A stretch of 56,954 nucleotides of DNA from Cochliopodium minus (lineage: Eukaryota > Discosea > Himatismenida > Cochliopodiidae): NCBI GenBank assembly GCA_024220525.1, contig JAMYWO010000143.1, forward strand, positions 53,444-110,397, given 5' to 3'. The position numbers and the translations under genes were made by a program. Of this stretch, positions 11,845 to 22,677 are shown one piece after another; the stretch's first letter is position 1; every line of letters begins with the position of its first letter. A model generated the notes under the pieces. The model searched no databases. It was given only the letters and a program-made list of their open reading frames with translations, and had not been told where the DNA came from.

Positions 11845-14800
11845 TCAATATCCCATTTCAACACCAAATTTTTTTACTTTCTCTTGATTCTCTTTTGCAA
11901 CCATCCTGTTCTTGATGTTTTTCTTTTTTCCTGAAAGAAAAGAGTTTTTATTGGAGGAAACCTTTTGGAGATAGACTTGAGTATTCAAATCGCTCCTTTT
12001 TTTTTGCTTTTGGTGGCTCAAAATTTCTTCTTGGAGTTCATTTGCTTCAACAGTGAAACTAATTAATTAATTAAAAGTTGATATTTTGAAAAGAAAAAGA
12101 AAAACAAAGATTTACTTGTAAAATTCTTCTTGTTGGATTTCACTTTTACTGTTGCTTGAAACTCTTTTTAAAAGATTGTTTGTTGATAACAAAAGATTTA
12201 AAGCTTCTTCTAAATGATCATCATTTGCAAGTTTAGCACATTTAGAAATATTTGTCAAAGCAACAACAGGAATATCTTTTTTTTGAAGAAAAAAAATGAT
12301 GAAAAAAGATTTTAAAAAAAAAATTTACCACAAGCATTTTCACAATCTGATCTTTTCTTGGAAAATTTTTTGAGTGAAGAGAATACTCTCATTCTTTTGC
12401 TGTGGTCTCTATTGTTGGTGTAGATGATTTGGAGTTGAAAAGGGACTGTTTGTAAATTTTTAGGGAGTTCTTTTTTCAAAGAAAAAGAGTATGAATAAAT
12501 AGATCCTTCAAGACCCAAACCAATGTACTTTGAAATAGAATAGTAAGAATCAAAAATTTCCTTTTGAACTTCTTCTTTAATCTCGTTATTATTGTTGTTA
12601 TTCTTCTCATTGTTATTTTTGGTGTTGATGTTGTCAATTTGGAAAGAATTATGAACAAGGAGTCTTATTTCCACATTGGAAGCTAAACATGATCTTTGTC
12701 CAATTTTCCTAACTTGTCTAACAAGTTCAAGAGCATTTACAATAGAAACCTAAAAGTATAGATGAATAGTTAGAATTTTTATATTTAACATCAAAAGAAC
12801 TATTTACAGTCCCTCCGCTAATTTCTGAGGCAACTCCCAATGATTCAAGACCAATTGATGCCCCAGCAATTCCTAAAGATTGTTAAAAGTTTAATTGAAA
12901 GGAAAGAAATAGAAGAAAATAATTACCCAAAAGACAAATGGTTATGTAGTTTTGTTTAGAATATTCTCCAATATCTTTATAGAATTGTTTTCCATTTGAT
13001 GTAGAAGATTCCAAGTTACCAGCACCTACATTAGAAACACCATCAGTGATCACTATGATTTCGCTTTTTTTGAAATTAGAACAAATCCCACAAGCCAAAG
13101 CCATTGCAGGTCCTGTTGTAAATACAAAAATTATTTAAATAAAAATAAGGATATTAATTTTAAAATAATGATATTAATAAATAATTTTTTTAACCTAAAG
13201 CAGTAGATCCAGTTTCCTTTAATGAAGTAACTTTTTGAGATAATACTTGAAAACTTTCGGAAATTGAAGGTAATTTATCGATGCTGAACTGTTTCCCTTT
13301 TTGTATCAAGTTTTCCAAAGAACTTTCCAAACTGTCTCCTCCAATGATGGTGTCTTGATCATTTTTAGAAGCGGAGAGAATGGTGACTTCATTGTTGAAA
13401 GTGACAACCAAAACTTTAGAATTGGGCTTAGTGAGCTTAAGTCTGTTGAGATGTAAATCAATAGATGCAATCGCACATTGTAATCTCGTAACGTAACTCG
13501 TGGAACTGTTCTCTCCTCTCTTTGAAATAATATTTAAAAAAGTTTTAAAAAGAGATTAAATTTTGTTTTACCATTCTTTGTTCGAATCCTTTTTAAAAAT
13601 AAAAATAAAAATAATTAAAAAATAAAGTTTAGAATGAAAATGAAATAAACAATAAAAAAAAAAATTTTTACCTTCAGTATTGAACTGCTCATTTATTTCT
13701 TTTTGTTGTTTGTTTTGATCTTTAGAAGTCAAACTGCTCCATTCTCCTTGTAATTTGGGTACTTCTTCACTAACCTAAAAAAATTAAAATAAAATAAAAA
13801 GAAAGGAAATAAAATTTTTTTTTTACAGTCATTGAACCACTGATATCCAAACAAAATATGATAAACTCTTCTTCATTTTGAATTTTAGCAGGTTCGAGCA
13901 TGTATTCAATTACATCCTTTTTGGGGATTTCTTCTTCATAAATGGGAACATTCTTGTTGACTTTTTGGCAAAAATCACAGACCCAATCTGCTTCTTCGTT
14001 ATCATTGTTTTTGTTTTTAGTGTACTTTGAAAACTCGGAGAAAATGGAGTTACAAGAATTACATTTTATAGGCTCTCCTGTGTTGATTTCTATTTCATTT
14101 GAGAGAGCGTCAATATCTACAATGATTGAGTTGGTGTCCGTCATATCTATTTTTTTGGTCTTTACTTCCTTCTTTTCTTTTTTGTCGTTTTTACTTGTTT
14201 TTTTAGAAAAGAGATCTTTGTTTAAAAGAATTGACATGGATAATTAATTAACAAAAAAAAAATGTTTAAAAAAGGATTTACTTGAAAAAAAAGATCCTTT
14301 TTTCTTTGAATTTTCACTTTCATTGAGTGGTTTTGGTAATCCACTGACAGATACTTGCTTACGGTATGAATCTAAAATTTTATAAAAAAATAAAAAATGA
14401 AATTATTTTAATATTACTATAAAATTTTATACCTTCAATAGTCGGATCATATTCTAAAAGAAGAGAGAAAAAAAATAAGTCAATAAGAATTTTTTTATTT
14501 TTTTTTTCAGACGTTCAACAAAGCAACCCGAACAAAATTGGACAGTAGTGGCACTCTTTCCGACTCCCTGTTAATCCAAAAATAAGTTTACAAATAAAAA
14601 TAATTTATAGAAAAACAAGTTTACTCCCGATCCACACATAACTTTAAAGGGAAAGAATATAATGAAACTTTAAAAATTGAATTTTTGAATCTTTTGGATA
14701 CCTATTTTGTAGTCTTGTTTTGTTCTTGGTATTGATCTCAATAACTCGAAAAAAGCTTCTTCTACGTTTATTCTGTTCATTGCAGATGTCTCAATGAACT

Positions 14801-15371
14801 TTACTCCCCACTTCTCTGCCAGTTCTCTTCCTTCTTGGGTGGATACTTCCCTATCATGATCCAAATCACATTTGTTTCCAACAAGAATGAATGATCTGTA
14901 ATCTTCTTCGTCTTTAATTCTCAGGAGCTATTATTGATCAAAAAGATTAAGATATGCGAAATTTTAGATAATAGAAAAAGATATTACCCAATCTATAAGA
15001 AGAATTATAATTTCAAATTTTATAAGATTGAATATATTTCACTTAATACCTCTTATTGATGATGCTTCATCAAATGAATCTCTACTATTGATAGCATATA
15101 TTATCATGAATCCTTCTCCACATCTCATATATTGATCTAGATTCAAAAAAAATTTTTTTTCAACGGGAAATTTTGGTTTTATATTATTTTTTTTTTTACC
15201 TCTCATTGATGAATATTCTTCTTGCCCTGCTGTATCCAAAATATCCAACAAACATGTCTGATGATCATCATAAACATCCGTAGTATTTTGTTGTTTTATA
15301 CTTTTAATTTCTTCTTCTATCAATTCTGTTTCTTTTGGTCCTATATATATCAAATCTGATCCTAATTCCAT
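11845..15371 (-). CDS. circularly permuted Ras GTPase with zinc ribbon and vWA domain (cpRas-type)
   Basis: Seventeen exons (15200-15371, 15050-15136, 14988-14992, 14702-14927, 14625-14641, 14513-14567, 14433-14453, 14282-14371, 13827-14215, 13672-13774, 13572-13588, 13195-13519, 12927-13112, 12808-12872, 12329-12749, 12116-12275, 11845-12058) give 850 aa, stop TGA. The Ras motifs come in permuted order: DTAGQEE (46-52), NKCD (106-109), ETSA (134-137), then the P-loop GSGGVGKS (167-174) and effector YDPTIEDSYRKQ (189-200). All are canonical, including the switch II Gln, so GTP binding and hydrolysis are likely. A four-Cys zinc ribbon follows (C276, C279, C304, C307), then a vWA domain with MIDAS residues DISGSM (348-353), a GSTALGP segment and ITDGVSN. 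Dictyostelium cpRas has the same permuted Ras plus vWA order. The junction 14282/14215 uses an acceptor just inside a possible second ATG (14237); a split into two genes is less likely because the frame continues. Confidence 0.9.
14988..14992 (-). other. 5-nt micro-exon in the cpRas gene
   Basis: The five bases ATTGG (minus strand) are flanked by AG and GTAATATC. Skipping them puts a stop (TAA) within a few codons; including them gives SSIRDWLLRIKD, a normal Ras helix. Needs transcript support. Confidence 0.75.
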
Positions 15372-15732
15372 TTGTTTTAGATAATTGTTTCTTTTTTTTT
15401 TTTTATTTTTTTATATTTAAATCATCTTTTAACAAAACAACAATAACTCAAATATCCATTGTATTTCCTTTGATCACACAAAAATGAAACTATTTCAACA
15501 AGATTATGAAAATGTCTATTTTTGGATAAATATAAAAAGTTATTTTAATTTAGAATGTTTTTTATTTTTGGAAATGAAATTGAAAACTTACATAAAAGAA
15601 GAATCATAAAATGATTTCCAATTTAAGTTTGAGGAACAAAAGTTTAATAAGAAAATTTAACAAAGTTTTTGATGAATTTGAAATATATAATGATTTTAAT
15701 TTAAAATACAAAAAAAAAAAAAACAAAAACAA
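15372..15732. other. intergenic, cpRas start to PAS-like gene 1 stop
   Basis: AT-rich sequence between two tandem minus-strand genes. It should hold the cpRas promoter and the 3' end of the PAS-like gene. No RNA gene, repeat or convincing ORF was seen. Confidence 0.5.
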
Positions 15733-16464
15733 TTAAAAATGTTCAACAAAACTGAATTTAGGTTCTATCTTTAAATTTCCTTCATCGTTCACAAATTCAG
15801 GTTCAACATTTGAGTAATTATTGATACAAAGAATGGCGTAAGAATCTAATCCCTCTTTCTTTTAATTTTGAAAAAGGTTTAGAAGTGAAATCTTTAATTT
15901 TATTTTCAAATTTTTTACATCTCCAAAAATAATCATGTTCAATTCTACTCTCAAAAATGATTTATCTTTCTTTTTCAAAAAATTACATGCCTTTATCATA
16001 ATAGGAAATTCTTTTGATTTTATAATACTTCTAGTCTTTGAAATTAGATCGAAATTTAAAGAAATAAAAATAATTTAAATATTTTTTTATACCTTTATCA
16101 AATTATTTGTTATTTGTAGATCAAAAGTAGGATAGATTTTCATGTAAGAACGATCAATTAATTCCGCTGGAGAATATCCCAATAACAAAGATAATTGTTC
16201 ATTTAATAAACAAATTTGGCTAGATTGAAGAAAATTTTTTTGTGAAATTATTCCATAAACAAAATTTTTCTCTGAACGTAGGGGCATTGAAAATAAAAGA
16301 GGAATATATTTTTTTTGTTTTATTTTTTTGATCTTGTTTAATTCTTCCAATTCTTTTGACAATTCTTTATTTTCCTTCTCCAAATTTTTATATTCAAGAG
16401 TAATCTTTTTTATGATTTCATTTTCTTCATTTTCTTGGTGATTATTAAAATCCCTTTTTCTCAT
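15733..16464 (-). CDS. small PAS-like coiled-coil protein, paralog 1
   Basis: Three exons (16093-16464, 15919-16035, 15733-15858), all phase 0, give 204 aa, stop TAA; the ATG follows a poly-A/T-rich leader. The N-terminus is basic (MRKRDF), followed by a heptad-like acidic/basic coiled coil (about residues 15-50), a layout that resembles a bZIP region. Residues about 85-125 (LLNEQLSLLLGYSPAELIDR, then IYPTFDL) match the start of a PAS fold (GYSPxEL...P), and DKSFLRVELNMI resembles its central strands. The C-terminus is acidic (YSNVEPEFVNDEGN). It is one of three tandem copies. A sensor/transcription regulator role is only suggestive. Confidence 0.7.
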
Positions 16465-16747
16465 TTTTTTTTTTATTTCTGTTTTGTTGAAGTGAATACA
16501 AAATTTAATATTTTTATTTCCTCATCTACAAGCAAAACATCCTCCAAAAGGAAATTTACTTCGATTTAAAATGTTTAAGAAAATGTTAATATTATTTTAA
16601 ATTTTATAATTGTTTATTTTATATATCTCCTCCTTTAAATGAAGTTTGTTAAAACCATCAAATTTGAATTCATTTTGCACTTATGGAATGTTAAAAATAA
16701 AATTAATTTTTAATTTTAATAATACATAATCCAAATCAAATGAGAAT

Positions 16748-17460
16748 TTAAAATTGGTCAACAAATTTGATAACAGGTTCCTTCTTTATATTTTCTCCTT
16801 CATCTGAAAACTCTAGTTCAATTTTGGAATAATTTTCGACACAAATCATTGAATACTGTGGAATTTCATTCTTATTTAAATTCAAATATAAAAAAATCAA
16901 TTAAAAATTGGAAAACAAATTCAAAGTTACAGGTCCTGGCATTATAATGTTCAATTCCACCTTTAAAAATGATTCTTATGTTTGCACAAAGTGAGAAGCC
17001 TTGATCATTATTGGTTCTTCATTTGATTTGATTTTTCTCAAAATCTATTTTTTAAATTATTTTATTAAAATTTTGAGTCTCCAAAATTAATAAATTTTAC
17101 TTTGTTCAAATTATTTATTAGGAGATCAAAAGCAGGATTGATTGTGTTATATGATTGATCAATTAATTCCGCTTTATATTCCAACAAAGATAATTGTCCT
17201 TTTAATAAACAGTTGTACTGAGGTGCAATTTTATTTTGATTTGTAATTCCAAAGATTGAATTGCTTTTTGAACAAAGAGAAAAAAATAGAGGAATATAAT
17301 TTAATCGTTGTTGTTTTTTATTTAATTTGACTAATCCCTCCAATTCTTTGGTCAATTCTGCATTTTCCTTTTCTATATTTTTATATTCTAAAACTAACTT
17401 TTTGATATTTTCATTTTCCTCAATATCAAACTCGCAATGATCCAAATTCCTCTTTCTCAT
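16748..17460 (-). pseudogene. PAS-like paralog 2 with in-frame stop
   Basis: The exon structure matches its neighbours (17101-17460, 16931-17044, 16748-16870, all phase 0) and the C-terminal exon is intact (YSKIELEFSDEGE...). Exon 2 reads HFVQT, then TAA, then ESFLKVELN where paralogs have HFLKKKDKSFLRVELN. Exon 1 has lost two residues of the GYSPAEL core (LLEYKAELID). Either a pseudogene or a truncated protein of about 140 aa. Confidence 0.7.
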
Positions 17461-17670
17461 TTTTTTTTTTTTCTTTTTTTTATTTATTTATATTTGTTGA
17501 TGTGAACAAAATTAATTTATTTTATCTCCTCTCAATAAAAAGTATTAGAAAGTTCAAAATAAAAACAATTGAATAGACAATTGATAGATCTTCTCAAAAG
17601 AATGTATTAGTTTTACTCAAAAATTATTAAAAATACAAAAAAAAGTAAAGTGGATTCAAAATAATTTTTC

Positions 17671-18466
17671 TCAAAAATGGTCAACAATTTTATATTTTGG
17701 CAAAATCATTAAATTCCCTTCTTCATTAATGAACTCTGGTTCAACATTAGAATAATTATGAATACAAAACATGGAATACAAAGGAATTCCTTCATCCTAT
17801 TTGCAATACAAAAAAAATAAAATATTTGAAGAAAATGAAGAAATTTACATCTCCGTATGCTATCATATTCAATTCCACTCTAAAAAATGATTTATCTTTC
17901 TTTTTCAAAAAATGGCAAATTTTCATCATTATTGGTTCTTCAGGTTTACAGATTACAAGACCTCGATTCTATTGAAAAAAAATAATTTAAGAATATACAT
18001 TTAAATATATTTATTTAAATTTTATATTATTAATCCCAAAATAAAAAATAAAAAAAATTCAAAATAAATTGAATAACTTCACCCTACTCATATTTCGTGT
18101 TAATTTGAGATCGAAAGTCGGATATATGTTGACATATGATTTATCTAACAATTCATTAGGAGTATATCCTAGCAGCAAAGATAATTGTTCATTTAATAAA
18201 CAGAGTTTACTGCTTTCTGGTCTTGGATCTCTTTTTAATATTCGAATTGCATAGATGAAATTATTTTCAGAATAAAAAGGTATTGTGAACATTAAAGGGA
18301 TGAAAATTTTTAGTTGTTTCTCTTGGTTCATCTTCTCCAATTCTTCCAGTTCTTTAGACAATTCTTCATTTTCATTCTTCAAATTTTTATATTCTACAAC
18401 TAATTTTTTGATATTTTCATTTTCCTCAATTTCAAAGTCGTTTTGATCCAGATCCCTCTTTCTCAT
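17671..18466 (-). CDS. small PAS-like coiled-coil protein, paralog 3
   Basis: Exons 18083-18466, 17849-17968 and 17671-17796, all phase 0, give 209 aa, stop TGA. Same layout as the copy at 15733: MRKRDL basic start, coiled coil with ENENIKKLV and EELSKELEELEK, PAS-like core LLNEQLSLLLGYTPNELLDK, then FLKKKDKSFFRVELNMI and acidic tail YSNVEPEFINEEGN. The first intron uses a GTGAAG donor rather than the usual GTAAA. It is the most upstream of the trio and is well conserved with copy 1, which argues that both are under selection. Confidence 0.7.
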
Positions 18467-18758
18467 TTTTTTTTTATTTTGTTTTATTATTTTATATTAT
18501 TTTTATATTTAGTGAGGAAACATCCGTTTTGCCTGCTATTTTTCTCAGTTATTTTAAAAATTTAAAAATCATTGACTTTCAAAATTATTGGAATAAATTT
18601 CGTAAATTTTCTCGTGAATGAACATTATCTTTACAATTTGTTTCGATAGTGTTTTTTAAATAAAAAAAAAAATAGAAAGTATTTTACAAAAGAATATATT
18701 GGGAAACAAAAATTTAGATGGTAAATTATTTTTTCAAATAAACATTCCAATCAATATA
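18467..18758. promoter_or_regulatory. divergent spacer, PAS-like gene 3 and F-box pseudogene
   Basis: AT-rich spacer separating a minus-strand start (18466) from the plus-strand F-box-like remnant. It should hold the promoter of paralog 3; no defined element is visible. Confidence 0.35.
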
Positions 18759-19448
18759 ATGGATTATATAAAGAAAAGAGAATCAAGTAAGTTATTGAAA
18801 AAAGTGTAAATTCCTTCATCAACTTTTATGTACAAATCTTTCTCAATTTAAAAGTTAATGATAGCCAATCTATCATCAACTATCACAAAATAATTTTGTT
18901 TGGTATAAATTATATGAAATAGATAGTATGCATCAGAATCAAGGAATATTGAATAATAAACAGATTGGAAGAAAAAATGTGAGTATTTTTTATAAAAAGT
19001 CTATTTCAAATTTCTTTAATTGAGATCAAATTTTTATTTAGATATTGAAAGCCAAATGGAAAGATCTACTTTGGGAGTACTCTGATAAAAAGTAAAACAA
19101 AAAATTCTTTTTTTAATTTAAATATACTTTAAATTAAACAATTTTAAAGAAATGATAGTAGATAATAATGTTAATCTCATATTAGGATTGACATTCATTA
19201 ATATTCTACATTACTTTTTCTTTTGGTTTTGTGGAAATCTGTGGTTTGTAGTTCACTTCGTTTGTGGGGTATGTTCTCTGGGGTTTTTTTGTGAATCTTT
19301 TTTAGGGTTTTTAAAATTAAGAACAGAAGATGAGAAAATAAAGTTTAAATTATTTTTGAAGAGGATTATTTTGTTGAAACCTTGCATTGGGAAGGTCAAA
19401 GGTTCTTTGTTGTATTGTTTATCTTGTTGGTTTCTTTTCGAGTTTTAA
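18759..19448 (+). pseudogene. rearranged F-box gene copy
   Basis: A degenerate copy of the F-box gene at 19600. The sequence around 18828-18985 follows its second exon (ctttctcaattt, caatctatcatcaac, ttttgtttggtataaatta) but with stops and small deletions. A ~20-base block (GTGTAAATTCCTTCATCAAC), internal in the intact gene, lies here about 50 bases upstream of its expected place (around 18807). A match to the third exon follows at 19045-19095 and a diverged copy of the fourth exon at about 19150-19400, the last still open (98 aa, hydrophobic start). Overall not translatable as the intact gene is. Confidence 0.65.
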
Positions 19449-19599
19449 AATTAAACCAATTTTATTTCTGGATAAAAACCTAGTTCTTTTTCCTTTGTTC
19501 TTATTTGTTCACTAAACCTTGGTTTAAGAGAAGCAAATTACTGTTTTAATATTTGATTCAATTTTACTATTACAAAAAATTATTCATAAAAAAAAAAAA

Positions 19600-20431
19600 A
19601 TGGATATTATGAAAAAGATGACATTATTAAAAGAATCAATTAAAAATATATTTAGATATAAAGGTATTTAAATCTAATCCACTCTCCTATCTATTTTTTT
19701 TAAATTAATTTATTCCAATATAAATAAAGAATCGAGAATCAAACAAGATATGGAAATAAAACTTCCCAAATCAATTTGGAGGTACAAAATCTTTCTCAAT
19801 TTAGAAGTTAGTGATCTCGCCAATCTATCATCAACGTGTAAATTCCTTCATCAACTAACACAAGATAATTTTGTTTGGTATAAATTATATGAAAGAGATT
19901 ATATGGTTGAAAATCAAGAGATACTGAATGAGGTTCAGATTGATTGGAAGAAAAAATGTAATTATTTTAAAAAAATTATATTCCAAATTTCTTTTTGAAA
20001 ACTAAAAAGATATTTGCTTTAAAATTTTAATAATCAAACATTTAAAAAAGATATTGAAACAAGTACAAAAGGGAGAATACATTTTGGAAGAGAATTAATT
20101 AAAAGTAAAAAAAAAAATATTATTTCAAACAAAATCTAAAATCTTTTCTTTTGAAAAAAAAAAAAATGATAAAGAGCTTTATAACGACAAGAAATCTTTT
20201 GATATAACAATGGGTTTGTTGATGTTTATTGCAATACACTATTTTTTCGTTGCTTTGTTTGGGGAGGTGAACAAATACGATCATATGACATGTTGGCCAA
20301 GCTTTGTGGGATTTGTTTATGATGTTACTGCAGAGTTTTTGTCAAGTAGAACTCTACAAGAGAAAAAAGATCATTCAAAATTCTTGAAGTGGATTGTAAA
20401 TTGGAAAAATCGATTTTCCTATGTCACCGTT
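19600..20431 (+). CDS. F-box-like protein, 3' end cut by assembly gap
   Basis: Exons 19600-19663, 19730-19957, 20051-20104 and 20175 onward are in frame. The ATG at 19600 sits after a poly-A run; a second ATG at 19750 would remove exon 1. Residues about 51-95 read IKLPKSIWRYKIFLNLEVSD, then LANLSSTCKFLHQLTQDNFVW, an F-box (LP.....IF..L...DL..LS..CK.....) that in known proteins binds Skp1 in SCF ubiquitin ligases. The rest (GLLMFIAIHYFFVALFGEVN, then TCWPSFVGFVYDV) is a family I do not recognise, shared with the pseudogene just upstream. The frame runs straight into the N at 20432. Confidence 0.65.
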
Positions 20432-20517
20432 NTTTATTTCAAATTTTTTATTTCAAATTTTTTATTTCAAATTTTTTATTTCAAATTTTTTATTTTTTAT
20501 TTTTATTTTATTTTTTT
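20432..20517. other. single N followed by a 15-bp tandem repeat; probable assembly join
   Basis: Base 20432 is N, followed by about four copies of TTTATTTCAAATTTT. A plus-strand gene ends abruptly at the N and a minus-strand gene loses its 3' part at the repeat. A collapsed repeat or a joined gap explains both. Confidence 0.6.
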
Positions 20518-20519
20518 AC

Positions 20520-22295
20520 GGATATAATCGATATTGAAAATTTCTACGAGAGCCTTCAAGTCGAAAGAGATCCAGTCCTTTCTCAAATGTCTGAAAGCAA
20601 GTCTCATGTATCTCAAGTATGGAAACTTCTCCCAGAATCCAATCTTTTAAAAACAAAAATAAAAAATAAAATAAATAATAAAAATCAAAAAATCAAAAAA
20701 TTGAATAAAAAATAAAAAATAAAAAATAAAAAATCAAAAAATAAAAATTAATTTAATAAAAAATAAAAAAAATAACAATTAAAAATTAAAAATTAAAAAG
20801 AAAAAAAAAAATAATTAAATTTGCCTCGATTTTCATTTGACAATTAATTTCTATTATTTCAAAAAATTAAATTAAATTTTTTCGTTGAATTTGTTTTTTT
20901 GTTTTTACTAAAGTCGTGAATGGAGACAGGAACAGTTCCCAACTTGGAAAAAATTTTGATGTCCACTTTCATTTCTCCTCTATAAAGAATATCAATATCC
21001 ATTTCCTATTTTTTAAAAAAAATAAAAACAAAAAAAAAAAAAAATGAATAAATAAAATAAAATAAAAATAAAAAAATAAAAAAAATAAAAATAAAAAAAA
21101 TAAAAAAAAATTGAAATGGGAGGTTTACATATTCATTCGGATTTTCTTTTTTGTAAGCTCTGATGTAATTTATTTGGGGTGGAGTTTCTCCAAATTCAAA
21201 AGAAGAAACTTCCGCACTTTTCTAAAAAAAAAGAAAAAATAAAAAAATAAAAAAAAAATGAAAAAATTTAAAAAACTAATAAAAAATTAAAATAAAGTTA
21301 CCACCATAGGAGGTTTATAAAGTTCCATATATCCTCCAACGAAATCATGCAACCAACTTCTTGCCATTTCCATTACCTTTTGAAAATAAAAATAAAAAAA
21401 ATAAAAAAATTTAACAAAAAAATAAAAAAAACTTTTTAAAAAATAACCATGTGAGAATTAACGATGTTGGGATAATAACATTTCAAAAAGTCGTTGAGCC
21501 ATTCAGTCTTTTCTTCTTTCATTGGACCGATCTTCACGTTTTTCTTGCTCATTTTTTGTTGGAACTTCAGATACTTTTGTTTGTAGAGCTCTGTGTTGTA
21601 CAAGTTGTGTAATCTTTTTTTTTTTGAAAGGAAAATGTTATAAAATAAAAAATTCTCCGAAATAAAATTAAAACAGGATTTATTGCAATCAAAGATAACA
21701 TATATATTTCGATCATTGTATGAAATACTATATTTTTTCAATTTTTATAAAAATATCTTACATTAATAAATAATTTTAAGTTCATTGAACATAAATATTT
21801 CTTTTGAAAAATTTATACCTTAAAATTGTATATTTTAGATTTATTCGTGTTTTATCCGTTAAATTTATTTCACAAATAAGAGTATATAATTTATTTGCTT
21901 TTAAAATTTGGGTTTTTATATATTTTTTTTAACCTCAACATCACCAATATTAACAAGAATATCCAAGATACATGCCATCCATTGCTACCGAAGAAATGTG
22001 CCAAGAAAAACGCTATCAATAGATGGATCACGTTGTAGAAATTGTTTATTATTGAAACGACAATCTTTGTTCTTTTATCCAAGTCCATATTTTTCAATTG
22101 GAGATCCTCATTCTCATCTTCAGCCAAATTTTTTTGGATATCCTTCTCATTCTCTTTTTCATCGTCATCAATTAATTTATTCAAAGAATCTTTCAACAGA
22201 TTCACCACCTCTCCATCATTTATCTTCGCATTATCATTATTTGTATTGTTTTCTGTTTTTATATCTTCCTTTATATCTTCCTTCATTGTATCCAT
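20520..22295 (-). CDS. extended-synaptotagmin/tricalbin-like SMP lipid-transfer protein, 3' end missing
   Basis: Exons 21934-22295, 21448-21613, 21302-21376, 21129-21221, 20909-21005, 20825-20850 and 20520-20643. The ATG at 22295 opens an acidic N-terminus; residues about 90-120 are a hydrophobic hairpin (VIHLLIAFFLAHFF, HVSWIFLLILVML) like the ER hairpin of E-Syts. The SMP domain follows: EKTEWLNDFLKCYYPNIV, EVSSFEFGETPPQINYIRAY, EYEMDIDILYRGEMKVDIKI, GTVPVSIHDF and FPYLRYMRLAFRHLRKDWIS. Known relatives tether ER to plasma membrane and move lipids; their C2 domains would lie in the lost 3' part. The 26-nt exon at 20825-20850 needs a GC donor (GAG|GCAAAT); reading on to the next GT meets a stop. 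Intron 1 (21614-21933) contains an open frame that is not needed. Confidence 0.8.
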
Positions 22296-22677
22296 AGTCT
22301 TTATTAAGTAAGATCTCAATCAAATTGAATTTTAAAAAAAGAAAACAATTTTTTTTATTTTTTATTTGCCCTTTTTTATGAAAATCTTTTAAAGTTCAAA
22401 AAGATTTTTAATCCCAACAACTATTGAATGATTTTCCTTAATTTGTGTGATTTGACAAGTTTCTTTATATTACATAAATTCAAAAAAATTTATTGGAAAT
22501 TTAGAGTGAATCTTTAGAAACAATATGAGACGTCCACAGGTTTAAAATTAATTATTTGTTTAATTTTGGTTTATATTTTAATATTGTTCTGGTTTATTAT
22601 ATTTTAAAATTAGATTTAGATCCAAATCAAAGTTTGAGTTTAAATTCACAAAAAAATTTTGATACTTGTAAAAATAT
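22296..22677. other. intergenic, SMP gene start to 712-aa gene stop
   Basis: AT-rich tandem spacer holding the SMP gene promoter and the 3' end of the next gene. A short plus-strand open stretch (about 22615-22735) overlaps the 3' end of the 712-aa gene and I could not join it to an ATG exon in frame. Confidence 0.4.

Noticed and set aside
13572-13588. TTCGAATCC reminiscent of a tRNA T-loop
   Set aside because: It lies in a 17-nt exon of the cpRas gene and no cloverleaf can be drawn around it.
21615-21770. Open frame upstream of the second SMP exon (YSISYNDRNIYVIFDCN)
   Set aside because: The exon 1 donor (AG|GTTAAA) joins directly to the acceptor at 21613 to give LVMLRLHNLYN; the open frame is then intron.
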